Positions 50,525-59,149 of a DNA stretch of 64,000 nucleotides are shown here, one piece after another (positions within the stretch are counted from its first letter, which is position 1; the number at the start of each line of letters is the position of its first letter). Position numbers and translations under genes: made by a program. Under the pieces are notes generated by a model. It had not been told where the DNA came from, made no database searches, and worked only from the letters and a program-made list of their open reading frames with translations. Source of the stretch: Bacillota bacterium (lineage in GTDB: Bacteria; Bacillota; Sulfobacillia; Sulfobacillales; Sulfobacillaceae); the NCBI GenBank assembly GCA_023511625.1, contig JAIMBD010000003.1, forward strand, positions 62,001-126,000, read 5' to 3'.

Positions 50525-52396
50525 TCAGAGCGGTACCGTGTGGGTTGGGGCTTCTTGCACCGTCACCATCGTGCCTGGATCCCGGATGAACATGGCCCGA
50601 TGGAGCGCGAACCCGAGGGCAGCCAGGCCCGCTGCGATCAGAGCCGGCGTGGCGAAAACCAAGCTGTAGCCGACCAGCACAATGGCACCGGCTAAGAGCA
50701 GAGGGACCAGGGTAGGTTGGGGCAGGTGGACGTGGCGCGGCGGGGTCTCGGCGGGCACCATACGGCCATGGCCCCACCGTTTTTCTAGCCAGAAGGGGTC
50801 GCGCCCGCGCACTTCGGGGATAGCGGCGAAGTTGTAGACCGGTGGGGGCGAGGAGGTAGACCACTCGAGGGTTCGCCCGTCCCAGGGGTCGTCGCCCGCC
50901 CACGCGCCGTGGTTCCACGACCAGACCAGATTGGCGACCAAGACCAGGACGCCGGCCGCCAGGATGAAGACGCCGGCTGTGGATACCGCATTCCAGAAGC
51001 TCCACCCCAGGTGGGGGGCGTAGGTGTAGATCCGGCGCGGCATCCCTTCGAGGCCGAGAAAGTGCTGCGGGAAGAAGGTAACGTTGAAGCCGATGAAAGT
51101 CAGCCAGAAGTTCCACCGTCCCCAGCGCTCGTTGAGCAGGCGCCCGGTGAACTTGGGATACCAGTAGTAGAAGCCGGCGAACAGCCCGAACAGCGTGCCG
51201 CCGATGAGCACGTAGTGAAAATGGGCCACCACAAAGTAGGAGTTGTTGTACTGCAAGTCGGCTGGAGCCATGGCCAGCATCACGCCGCTCATGCCCCCGA
51301 CGACGAAGCAGATCAAAAAGCCGAACACCCACAACATGGCGGTGGTCATGCGCACCTGACCGCCCCACATGGTGGCCAGCCAGTTGAAGATCTTGATCCC
51401 GGTGGGCACGGCGATGGTCATGGTGGTCAAGGCAAAGATAGAGTTGATCCAGGGGCCGAGGCCCAGGTCGAACATGTGGTGGACCCACACCATGAAGGAC
51501 AGAAAGCAGATGGCCAACAGGGCCCCGACCATGCTCGTATAGCCGAAGAGCGGCTTTCGGGAGAAGACCGGAACCACTTCAGAGAGGATGCCGAAGATGG
51601 GGAGAATGACGATGTAGACCTCGGGATGTCCGAACACCCAAAAGAGGTTGATCCACAAAAGCGGGTTGCCGCCGGCGCCGGGGACGAAGAATTGGGCGCC
51701 GAAGAGCCGTTCGAAAGTCTGCAAGAACAGGTCGACCGACAGCGGAGGCAGGGCCACCAAGATCAGCACCATGGTGGCGAAATTCGCCCACACAAAGAGG
51801 GGAAGGCGCATCCAGGTCATGCCCGGCGCGCGGAGGTTGACGATGGTGACCACGAAGTTGATGGCTGTCAGGATGGTGCCGAGCCCGGAAATCTGCAGGG
51901 CGACATCGTAGAATTGGATGCCGATCCCAGGGTCGTATGGCGGGCTGGAGATCGGCACGTAGTTGAACCATCCGGCGTTGGGGGCACCGAAAAACCAGCT
52001 GGTGTAAAAGAGTATCCCGGCGCCCAAAAACAGCCAGACGCTGAGGGCGTTCAGCCGCGGGAAGGCCACGTCCCGGGCTCCGATCTGCATGGGGATGACC
52101 AGATTGGCGAGACCGAAGATGAGGGGCATGGCAGCGAAGAAGATCATGGTCACGCCATGCATGGTAAAGAGCTGGTTGAACAGCGCCGCGCTGACCACGT
52201 GGTTGTCGGGGCGCGCGAGCTGAAGGCGCATGACGAAGGCTTCGACGCCGCCCAAGATGAAGAATCCGAGACCGCCTGCCAGATAGATCAAGCCGATGCG
52301 CTTGTGGTCGACCACTGTAAGCCAGGCGAAAAGCCGCTGCCACCTGGTATGGGGCGGGCTGTCCGAACGCGGGGGCGTTTCCCTGACCGAGATCAC
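50525..52396 (-). CDS. ctaD: Cytochrome c oxidase subunit I (haem-copper oxidase, A family)
   Basis: A 623-residue subunit I with about 13-14 membrane helices. All metal ligands are visible: His in LFTMHGVTMIFF (low-spin haem), the CuB His and cross-linked Tyr in VFGHPEVYIVILP, the His pair in MVWVHHMFDLG, and two His in VVAHFHYVLIGG. It reduces oxygen to water and pumps protons in the cytoplasmic membrane. GTG 52396 with GAGGAGGG is preferred; the frame is open to 52681. No subunit II or III gene lies within the window near it, which is unusual for aa3 oxidases. A Crp/Fnr-like palindrome lies 92 bp upstream. Confidence 0.93.
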   Translation of the reverse strand: MISVRETPPRSDSPPHTRWQRLFAWLTVVDHKRIGLIYLAGGLGFFILGGVEAFVMRLQLARPDNHVVSAALFNQLFTMHGVTMIFFAAMPLIFGLANLVIPMQIGARDVAFPRLNALSVWLFLGAGILFYTSWFFGAPNAGWFNYVPISSPPYDPGIGIQFYDVALQISGLGTILTAINFVVTIVNLRAPGMTWMRLPLFVWANFATMVLILVALPPLSVDLFLQTFERLFGAQFFVPGAGGNPLLWINLFWVFGHPEVYIVILPIFGILSEVVPVFSRKPLFGYTSMVGALLAICFLSFMVWVHHMFDLGLGPWINSIFALTTMTIAVPTGIKIFNWLATMWGGQVRMTTAMLWVFGFLICFVVGGMSGVMLAMAPADLQYNNSYFVVAHFHYVLIGGTLFGLFAGFYYWYPKFTGRLLNERWGRWNFWLTFIGFNVTFFPQHFLGLEGMPRRIYTYAPHLGWSFWNAVSTAGVFILAAGVLVLVANLVWSWNHGAWAGDDPWDGRTLEWSTSSPPPVYNFAAIPEVRGRDPFWLEKRWGHGRMVPAETPPRHVHLPQPTLVPLLLAGAIVLVGYSLVFATPALIAAGLAALGFALHRAMFIRDPGTMVTVQEAPTHTVPL

Positions 52397-52459
52397 CAAG
52401 GTCCCTCCTCTTCCTGGCACGAGGGGCCAAAGGGGCCCTTGCGTTACCTGTCTTACGCG

Positions 52460-52501
52460 AAGGTACCGGGACGCCCGCGGCCACACCGTGATCCCGATCA
52501 C
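52460..52501 (-). promoter_or_regulatory. Crp/Fnr-like operator and promoter of ctaD
   Basis: Palindrome GTGATCCCGATCAC (52488-52501). The - strand hexamer TACCTT (52465-52460, three of six matches) begins 29.5 nt from the dyad centre. The start codon is at 52396. Confidence 0.55.
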
Positions 52502-52753
52502 CAACGGCGGCCCGCGCTGTCTTCCCCGCCACACAGCTGGGCAGGAGCCGTGCGGCCCGGCGGCTCCGAAGGGGCGGAAGCGGTGGCGTTGACTACCCGG
52601 TGCTTGAGCTCTGGGGACTTTGACGGGTTCCGGGAAGCCGGTGGGCCGCACCGGCGGTGAACACCGCCTGGCTTGCGCCATCTAGGGTCTCGGCCAAAGG
52701 CCGGAAGACGGCTCAGGGGATCTAGGGATCTGACCAGACGTGCCCCACTCCCG

Positions 52754-53176
52754 TCAGGAACTCCCGCGGTCATCCCCGCCTCGTTCGGGAGGTTCACTGC
52801 GATGGTCTTCGCTTCTTTCCGGGTCGGCATCCGCTGGTGCCGGCTTTAGGAGCGTGTGGCGATGCGGGTGGGGCACCAAGACCACCTGCAAGATCGACGG
52901 TTCCAGTGCGACGACCGAATGCGCCTCGTAGGGGTCGAGGGCTACTGCCTGACCGGGCTTCAGCGTGGTTCCCTCCCCGTCTCCTACCTCAAGGCGCACA
53001 CGGCCTTGCAGGGGCTGGATCCAGGCGTGGCTCGAGGTCTGATGTTCCCGAAGGCTTTGGCCGGATTGAAACCCGAACCAGATCACCAACCCCTCGGGCG
53101 ACTCGAAGGCCCGGTAGGTGGTGGCGTGGTCGGGATGAAAGGCAACGAGCTCGTGGGCGTTACACCATCGCGCCAT
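52754..53176 (-). CDS. Cupin-domain protein
   Basis: A 140-residue single-domain cupin. Motif 1 is represented by REHQTSSHAWIQPLQGRVRL and motif 2 by LDPYEAHSVVALEP, keeping two His and a Glu or Gln able to hold a metal. It also has the paired PHPHRH segment near the C-terminus and an acidic, charged tail. Function unknown; small cupins near hemerythrin and DUF2249 genes are plausible redox or NO-linked proteins. ATG 53176 has GGAGG 7 nt upstream; ATG 53182 is too close to it. A palindromic operator lies 84 bp upstream. Confidence 0.75.
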   Translation of the reverse strand: MARWCNAHELVAFHPDHATTYRAFESPEGLVIWFGFQSGQSLREHQTSSHAWIQPLQGRVRLEVGDGEGTTLKPGQAVALDPYEAHSVVALEPSILQVVLVPHPHRHTLLKPAPADADPERSEDHRSEPPERGGDDRGSS

Positions 53177-53231
53177 CCTCATTCCTCCGTTCTTGTGGGT
53201 TCCAAGGCGGCTGGTCGCGCACCTCGACTTG

Positions 53232-53273
53232 AGTAAAGCCGCGACCGTCCCCCACGACCGTGATCGGGCTCAC
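53232..53273 (-). promoter_or_regulatory. Crp/Fnr-like operator and promoter of the cupin gene
   Basis: Near-palindrome GTGATCGGGCTCAC (53260-53273). The - strand hexamer TTTACT (53237-53232, four of six matches) begins 29.5 nt from the dyad centre. The start codon is at 53176. Confidence 0.58.
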
Positions 53274-53292
53274 CAACGGGCCCCTGCGAATC

Positions 53293-53306
53293 GTGATCCC
53301 GGTCAC
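53293..53306 (+). promoter_or_regulatory. Crp/Fnr-like operator upstream of the DUF2249 operon
   Basis: Palindrome GTGATCCCGGTCAC, identical to the copy at 49596, 81 bp before the GTG start of the first DUF2249 gene and 20 bp from the divergent cupin operator. No -10 hexamer stands at the 29.5-nt position; TATCGG at 53323 is nearer. Confidence 0.5.
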
Positions 53307-53387
53307 AGAGCCCCCGGGGCGCTATCGGCCATGGTGGGATTCAGATACCGGTTGAATCCACGACAGGACCATAGAGAGGTGAGTGCC

Positions 53388-53633
53388 GTGACGGTTGCAT
53401 CCACCGACGCCATTATCATCAGCGCGCCCCTCATTGCCCCCCGGTTTCGCCACGAGACCATTTTTGGCGTGCTCAACGCCTTGCCTGAGGGGTACAGCGC
53501 GCTTTTGCTCAACGACCACGACCCCAAACCGCTGCTCTATCAATTGGAGGCCGAAAAACCCGGCACCTTTCGCTACGAGTACGTCGAACAGGGGCCGGAG
53601 CGATTTGCGGTCCGCTTTACGCGGACGGCCTAA
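53388..53633 (+). CDS. DUF2249-domain protein (first of operon)
   Basis: An 81-residue protein that is essentially one DUF2249 domain, with the diagnostic LLLNDHDPKPLLYQLEAEKPG and a terminal strand FAVRFTR. DUF2249 is a small alpha/beta TusA-like domain that often occurs near hemerythrins and genes for nitrogen-oxide metabolism; its reaction is not known. GTG 53388 follows GAGAGG by 8 nt. It begins a three-gene operon with four DUF2249 units, read from the operator at 53293. Confidence 0.8.
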   Translation: MTVASTDAIIISAPLIAPRFRHETIFGVLNALPEGYSALLLNDHDPKPLLYQLEAEKPGTFRYEYVEQGPERFAVRFTRTA

Positions 53634-53707
53634 GACCGACTGTGGGGTGCCGGCAGCGCGCCCTGCGGCTGCTCGGCGCCCCTGGGCGAGGGAAGGAGCG
53701 AGGACCG

Positions 53708-53992
53708 ATGGCTGATAGGGGGCCACAGTCGCCCCGCTTGCCAGAGGGGCTCAACAAGGAGCTCGACGTGCGGCCCCTTCTGCAGGCCGGGATCGAGCCG
53801 TTTGAAGAGATCATGCGATTTGTCGATCAACTTGGCCCGGGGGAAGGCTTTCGGCTGTGGGCGACCTTTCGGCCGGACCCCTTGCTGGCGGTAATGGCCC
53901 GGCGCGGGTTTCGCGCCGAACCTTGGGCATTGCCCGACGGCTCCTGGGCGGTGGATTTCCTGCCCGCCGAGGACGGCGCAGCCGGGAGGTGA
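53708..53992 (+). CDS. DUF2249-domain protein (second of operon)
   Basis: A 94-residue single DUF2249 domain: ELDVRPLLQAGIEPFEEIM, then LGPGEGFRLWATFRPDPLLAVMARRGF, here cut to GEGFRLWATFRPDPLLAVM, and GSWAVDFLPAE. It keeps the LDVRPL start typical of the family but has FRPDPL where the first protein has DHDPKPL. ATG 53708. It lies 74 bp after the first DUF2249 gene and 6 bp before the third. Confidence 0.8.
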   Translation: MADRGPQSPRLPEGLNKELDVRPLLQAGIEPFEEIMRFVDQLGPGEGFRLWATFRPDPLLAVMARRGFRAEPWALPDGSWAVDFLPAEDGAAGR

Positions 53993-53998
53993 TCCGGG

Positions 53999-54577
53999 AT
54001 GGAGCCGAAGGTGGTGGAGGTCAAGGGCATCCTGCGACAGGGGCTTTCCCTGTTTGGGACCATGATGCGCACCGTGGAGTCGCTCGCTCCTGGCCAGGCC
54101 TTGGTGGTCAAGAGCACGTTCCACCCCGCCCCCTTGATCGCCCACATGCGCCGGCGGGGATATCGCGTGGAACAGCGCCAAGAGGGCCGAACCCTCATCA
54201 CCACCTTTGTTCCGGAGGCCAAAGACGGACCGGACGCCGCAGGGGACCACGCGCCTTTTCCTGCGGCGGCCTTGCCCGTCGAAGGGCCGGAACATCGTCT
54301 AGACAACCGGGGGCTGGTGCCGCCCGAACCGATGCAGCGGACCTTGGCGTTGTTGGACGAGGTGCCGCCGGGTCACGTGGTGGTCATCCACAACGATCGG
54401 GTGCCGGTGTTTTTGTTGGCCGAGCTCGACCGGCTCGGCTATCCTTACGAAATCCAAGCCCAGCCAGACGAATCGGCCGTGGTGCGAATTTTAAAGCCGC
54501 CCGAGGATAGGGCTGGCGAAGCGGTGCCATGCCTTAAGCCATCAGGCCGCGACGTCCGAGAGCAGCAAGAGGGGTGA
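53999..54577 (+). CDS. Tandem DUF2249-domain protein (third of operon)
   Basis: A 192-residue protein with two DUF2249 units. The first (3-75) has ILRQGLSLFGTMMRTVESL, GQALVVKSTFHPAPLIAHM and GRTLITTFVP; the second (about 98-165) has LDNRGLVPPEPMQRTLALL, GHVVVIHNDRVPVFLLAEL and SAVVRILKP. Both match the fold of the preceding genes, so the operon encodes four related domains. ATG 53999 with GGGAGGTGATCCGG. The low-complexity C-terminal tail ends at 54577. A role in sulfur or nitrogen-oxide handling is conjecture. Confidence 0.78.
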   Translation: MEPKVVEVKGILRQGLSLFGTMMRTVESLAPGQALVVKSTFHPAPLIAHMRRRGYRVEQRQEGRTLITTFVPEAKDGPDAAGDHAPFPAAALPVEGPEHRLDNRGLVPPEPMQRTLALLDEVPPGHVVVIHNDRVPVFLLAELDRLGYPYEIQAQPDESAVVRILKPPEDRAGEAVPCLKPSGRDVREQQEG

Positions 54578-55145
54578 AAGGGCCAGGAGGGCGCGACAAC
54601 GTCGGGCCGACGGCCGGCGCTCTTCCCCCTGCAAGGAGGGGTGAGGCTGCCGCTGGCCTTAAAAACCCCCTCCGTTAAGACGGTGGGCGCTCGGTTGCCA
54701 CGTTTGCCGTCCATGGCGGCGTGTTTCGGCATCCCGACCGGCGCGTGGTGCTCCTTGGGGCCGATGGCAGCGACGATCCTGCCGTCCGTCAGGCCTTGGG
54801 GGAGCTTTTGGCGGGATTGGTTGAAACTCGCCTTCGGAGGGGGCCCTTCCGCCCCATGGGCTCTTGGTGCCGGCCGAGGTGTGGGCGCGGGCAAAGCGGG
54901 CCGAGACGGGTGCCGTAGGGCCAAGGCCGAGGCGGTCATGGACCGGCTGCCTGCGGTACGAACGCCGTTCGGGGCGGTCTAGGACCTGCTTCCCGGTCAA
55001 CGGGCACGGCGGTTGCGATATGCCGGAGCGCGGGCGGTCGGGGAGCGTTAAGCGAGCGCGTTGACGTTCTCCCCACGGCTAAGACGCTATGCATGACCCA
55101 TCACTGCATAATCCCATGACTGCGGCGTTTGTCCACCATGGCCGT
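54578..55145. other. Region with gene remains only
   Basis: About 570 bp downstream of the DUF2249 operon. A short + strand frame at 54679-54918 begins after a stop and reads like protein at first (RRVVLLGADGSDDPAVRQA, then LGELLAGLVETRLRRG), but loses sense and stops; a continuation seems to exist in another frame near 54864. I see a probable gene fragment, not an intact gene. GGAGGGG and CCCCTCC around 54634-54672 form an inverted repeat without a T tract. Confidence 0.4.
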
Positions 55146-56454
55146 TTGGCGAAAACTAGCAGACGATGAACACGAGAAAAACCGGAGACCACTCCGCTGA
55201 AGGATGGGGATCTCCGGCCGGTCTCGTTGTACTCGAACCGATGCCCCTGGGTGTCCAAACGCTTCCCGGTGCGAATCTGCAGGCAGAAGCAGATCTTTGG
55301 AACTAGCCCAAGGCTCCTCTGGCGCTTCTCCGTATCGTGGACGAGGCCCCCAAGGTCGATCGGCGGTCTTGGGATGACCGCTGAAAAGAGGAGTATGCGC
55401 GTTTTCTCTCGCTTCGGGCCGAGGCAAGGGAGGTCGAAGTCCGTAGAGGCATGGCAGGAAAGGCGGTCTGACCCGGGCAATCGATTGCGAGGGGTATCGC
55501 GCCCAATCGAGGATAGACATTCCAGGAGAAGGCAGCGGACGCGATGCTACGCCTGTAGGCAGTGCAAATACAGCTCGACGCGCGCGCCATGGAAGCCGAC
55601 GACGCACCGACAGAGTGGCGACAGGCCCGAGACGTTTCGACATGGAAACAGGCGGTTGACCGCACCATTCGGGAGTATGACAACCTCCTCCGGCGTTTGA
55701 AGGACGTAGAGGCAGCTTGCCCCATCGGCTTGGAAGAAATTCGTACAGCAACGCCAAACCCTGAGAGCAACTCAAAGAACTCGAACCCCGGCCAGCCGAA
55801 CTCGAGAAGGTGCACCGGCAGGCCGATGATAGCCTCGCGCAGTTGAAAGAACTGCGTGAGGGAAAAAATGCCATCCTCCAGGAGGACGGCCACCCTAGAA
55901 CCGCTGCGCCGGTGGCATACCGCCGACCCGGTCGACGGACTTGGGTCGCATGTCGACCTGGGCAACAGTTTGAAAAGGCCTGGGGGATGAGGCCGGTCAC
56001 TACCTCCGGCGCAGCGATGGACGGCGAGAGCCATACCGGCTTTACCGCCTGGATAAAGTCGAAGTTACTGAGGAAGCCGAGGGGTTCGCCGGCATGCCAT
56101 CTGGCGTACGGGCGCGTCGCGGTTCACACGCCCCTAGCTCTGGTTATACGCCTTCCGGATGATAGGACGCGGCAACGGTTGACCGGATACAGGTCAACGC
56201 CTCCGAAAGGAAACCGAAGGCCGATGCGCCGGCTCTGGTGGACCCGACGGCCACCTCCACGGACTGCCAGGCCTGGGTCCGAGGACTGCACCAACAGTCC
56301 CCGACCACGCCGCACGAGGTTCCGCCCGTTGTCTTGGCGCAGGCAGTGGCCCTGAAGCGGGCAGTGTCCGCCCGAGCGCCGAGAAAGACCTCTACCCAGG
56401 GGGCCTCCCTTTCCCTTGGCTGCCCATGGGTCCAATCGCCGCCGGTGTTGACCC
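55146..56454 (+). mobile_element. Remnant of an ISL3-like element: left end plus decayed sequence
   Basis: TTGGCGAAAACTAGCAGAC at 55146-55164 agrees at 16 of 19 bases with the left inverted repeat of the ISL3 element at 57073, and about 70 bp further in both copies share GATCTC, CCGGTCT and TTGTACT spacing. After that the two sequences diverge. No transposase can be read; short frames (for example 55562-55846, with WRQARDVSTWKQAVDRTIRE) look like worn coding DNA of unknown origin. No matching right end is found before 57 kb. Base composition here is visibly less GC-rich than the core. Confidence 0.45.
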
Positions 56455-57018
56455 CTACTTCCCGAGAGCCTGTCCCTGCGCGAGGAGCCCGGTGAGCCAG
56501 GAAGGCCGGGAGAGCCCGGGCGCGACGCTGGCTGCCGCGATTGCGGCCAACGTCAGACGCACGGCCCGCACCCGCGCATCCCTGGTGGTCCTCACCCACA
56601 CCGTATCGGTCGCGGGCACCACGCGGACAATTTCGGCCGCTCCGCTGGGCGGCCCGGGCACGGGGGTGACGATGGGGCCGAGCCAGGTCTGACAGGCGAC
56701 CGGTTCCCAACTCCGGTCAATGGTCAGCACGACGCCCTGCATGGGGTGGGATCGGAGGGAGCCGGCGACGACGTCAACCTCCGTCTGGCTACCGCCTATC
56801 CCCACTATGCCGTGCCAGACATTGGTGAGCCGATACGCCGCGCGAAGGGCAGCATACCGGGGCAGCGACGGGGTCGACGGGGTGATCGTGGGAGCGATCG
56901 GGGGCGGGCGTTGACCGCTGGAAAGGCAGGGGAAGGGACGGCGGGCCGTGCCGTCGTGGCCACAGGCCGTAGTCAGCAACAGGAGACTTATCCCGCAGGC
57001 CAAAATTGTCGACCGCAT
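56455..57018 (-). CDS. Putative lipoprotein of unknown function
   Basis: A 187-residue protein with a lipoprotein signal: MRSTILACGISLLLLTTAC, lipobox LTTAC at residues 15-19, so Cys19 would be lipid-modified. The rest is Pro/Thr/Val-rich, with WHGIVGIGGSQTEVDVVAGS, MQGVVLTIDRSWEPVACQTW and VVPATDTVWVRTTRDARVRA, suggesting a beta-rich extracytoplasmic domain. The family is not recognised. No strong Shine-Dalgarno precedes ATG 57018. It lies between two ISL3 remnants and could be cargo of a former mobile region. Confidence 0.55.
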   Translation of the reverse strand: MRSTILACGISLLLLTTACGHDGTARRPFPCLSSGQRPPPIAPTITPSTPSLPRYAALRAAYRLTNVWHGIVGIGGSQTEVDVVAGSLRSHPMQGVVLTIDRSWEPVACQTWLGPIVTPVPGPPSGAAEIVRVVPATDTVWVRTTRDARVRAVRLTLAAIAAASVAPGLSRPSWLTGLLAQGQALGK

Positions 57019-57072
57019 CTGTCGTCCCTACCTGCTCATCCCGGTGAAAGCGGCTCTTGTTCATAGTTGGGG

Positions 57073-58147
57073 CTTGGCGAAATCTGGGAGACGCTAGAAA
57101 TTAAGGACATGAGGTCACTCTGCCCCAAGATGACGATCTCGTGTCCGGTCTTATTTGTACTGGAAATTTAACCGCGAACAGACTCCCCGGCAAGTGCTCC
57201 AAGTTACGGGAGATCAGGCGCCCGTGGCAATTTGGGCGGCCACCACTGCACCGGCAGCGGTTTTGCCCGACGTGTGGGCAAGCCAGTGCGCGAGTGAAAG
57301 CCACTGCTGGTGGTCGCCCGGGAATTTGCTGTGGCGGCGCTGGCCGGTGCGGCGGTTTGTTGCACCAATTCGGCCAGTGCGCAAGGGATTTTTGGTGAAC
57401 GCCTGTCCAGCGTGGGGCCCTATCCACGCTGGACCGACGTGGCGCGCACGACCATGGCCCGCGGGATGTTGATCGCGTCGGCCGCGGAAGTCGCCCGGCG
57501 CTTGCGGGCGGAAGGACTGGCCATTAGCCGCCAGACGCGCCATCGGTGGCTTCAGGCGCTGCCCCTGCCGGATTGACCACCGCCGTGGGCCTCGACGAAT
57601 GGGCGCGCTGCAAGGGCCGCACCCAGGCCACCGTTCTGGTGGATCACGAACGCGGCGCCATCGGGGGGATTTCTGCCGGATGCGCGCGGGCAGACAGGGG
57701 CCGCCGGGTTGCGGGAGCATCCCCCCATCGCGAGCGGGACCCGGGACTGCGACCGCGCCTTCACCCGGGCCGTGGCGGACGGCGCGCCCAAGCCCAGCCA
57801 GGGGCCGATCGCTGGCACCGGCTACAAAATTTTGACAAGATGTTGGCACGGTTCTTTCAACGCCATCGCGAGACCCCGGCCGCGTCCTCTCCGGATCCGG
57901 CGCTCTCTACCGAATCCGCAACCGAGAGCGCGCCGGAGACAACGGTCCGCCCGACAGGGCCGAGGCGGCGAAGCCCGCGCGGCCGGAAGCCACCCGGAAA
58001 CAGCCATGGGGCAGGCCATGCACGAGCGCTGACCCCAGGGGAACCGGTCGCGGCCATCGCGGCCCTCCACCTGGACCGTCATACGGTCCAGCGCGAAGCC
58101 GCGTGGGAAGCGGGGCACCAAATCAGCGGTTTCCCCGATTTCGCCGT
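57073..58147 (+). mobile_element. Degenerate ISL3-family insertion sequence with frameshifted transposase
   Basis: Terminal inverted repeats TTGGCGAAATCTGGGAGAC (57073-57091) and the reverse complement of GTTTCCCCGATTTCGCCGT (58129-58147) agree at 15 of 19 bases. Between them a transposase reads in at least three frames: the zinc-binding start FCPTCGQASARV near 57265, YPRWTDVARTTMARG and GLAISRQTRHRWLQALPLP (57420-57575), VGLDEWARCKGRTQATVLVD (57590 on), LREHPPIASGTRDCDRAFTR (57712 on), and DRWHRLQNFDKMLARFFQRH (57810 on). These are ISL3/IS204-type transposase blocks, DDE domain included. About 1,075 bp against the usual 1.3-1.5 kb, so internal deletion and frameshifts; no target duplication remains. 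Inactive. Confidence 0.78.
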
Positions 58148-58401
58148 CAGAAATGCCCTAGTTTCACCGCGATCTTGACGGATCACGCAGCCTCCTAGGA
58201 CGATGGCCTCTGTACTTCCGCAGCCTCTGGTGGCTCTACTGGAGAGTACGGCGGGGGGCGTGGTCTCCCCATCAGACCACTCCCCGGCACGCCCCGCGGC
58301 GCTGCCCCCTGCCTGCCTCCCCGCCGTTGGGATGCGGGCGTCCGGGTTCACCTTCCGTGTCTAGTTCTTTCTTCACAGACCGTTATGGGGAATGCCCAGA
58401 C

Positions 58402-58908
58402 CTAACGGTCGGAGCTTGCGCCGCCGGGTGTTCGGTCAGGCCGGTAACTACCGGCCGGCAGGGCCATGCCGATGCTCCACCGGTTCCACCCGTTGATGGC
58501 CACCACAGCGGCCGTCAGGCCCACCAGTTCCCGCTCGGAAAAGTGCGCTCGCACCGCTTCGTACAAGGTGTCGGAGACACCCTCGCCGATGCGGGTGATG
58601 GCTTCGGCCCAGGCTAAGGCGGCCCGCTCCCGTGGGTCGAAGAACGGCGTCTCCCGCCACGCCACCAGAGCGTACAGGCGTTGCTCCGACTCCCCCAGGG
58701 CGCGAGCGTTTTTGGTGTGCATGTCTAGGCAATAGGCGCATCCATTAATCTGGGAGACGCGCACCTTGACGAGCTCGAGGAGCGTCGGCGCAAGCCCAGT
58801 GGAAGCCGCGGCGCGTTCCAACGCCAACATGGCCTCGCGCGCCTCGGGTACCACTTGGCCCCAGTCGAGGCGAGGCTTGGCCGATGGGCTTGGGTGTTGG
58901 AGATCCAT
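58402..58908 (-). CDS. Carboxymuconolactone decarboxylase / AhpD-like protein
   Basis: A 168-residue AhpD-superfamily protein. The redox-active CxxC with following His is in NGCAYCLDMHTKNARALGE, near residue 62, in the standard alkylhydroperoxidase core; FDPRERAALAWAEAIT and ELVGLTAAVVAINGWNRWSIGM complete the domain. It probably reduces peroxides with a thiol donor; a decarboxylase role is less likely. ATG 58908 follows GGGAGGAACGCCTA. Monocistronic and 253 bp right of the dead ISL3 copy. Confidence 0.85.
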   Translation of the reverse strand: MDLQHPSPSAKPRLDWGQVVPEAREAMLALERAAASTGLAPTLLELVKVRVSQINGCAYCLDMHTKNARALGESEQRLYALVAWRETPFFDPRERAALAWAEAITRIGEGVSDTLYEAVRAHFSERELVGLTAAVVAINGWNRWSIGMALPAGSYRPDRTPGGASSDR

Positions 58909-59149
58909 TAGGCGTTCCTCCCTAGGCAAAAAGCAGTAAAAAGCTTCATTGGAAAGAGAAAAGAAAAAGCCCGTATGACAGAACCTGGAGTTGCAGGCAC
59001 GCGCCCCGCCTTGGGGTCGGCCCGGGAGACCTTCGGGGAGGGAAGGCCGGCCCGCCGTGCCCTGCGCGCTCTCTTAATACCATACCGCACCGACGCCCGG
59101 CACGCCTTCCCTCAGCTTGGGCCGCTCTCCGGTCTGCCGCTGGAAACCT

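Noticed and set aside
50909-52660. A 583-codon + strand frame opposite ctaD
   Set aside because: Its translation is Glu/Asp/His-rich without motifs, as expected antisense to a GC-rich membrane protein gene; ctaD has all metal ligands.
55227-55700. A 157-codon frame in the 55 kb region as a gene
   Set aside because: Arg/Ser-rich translation without motif; adjacent sensible-looking pieces lie in other frames, so decayed DNA is more likely.
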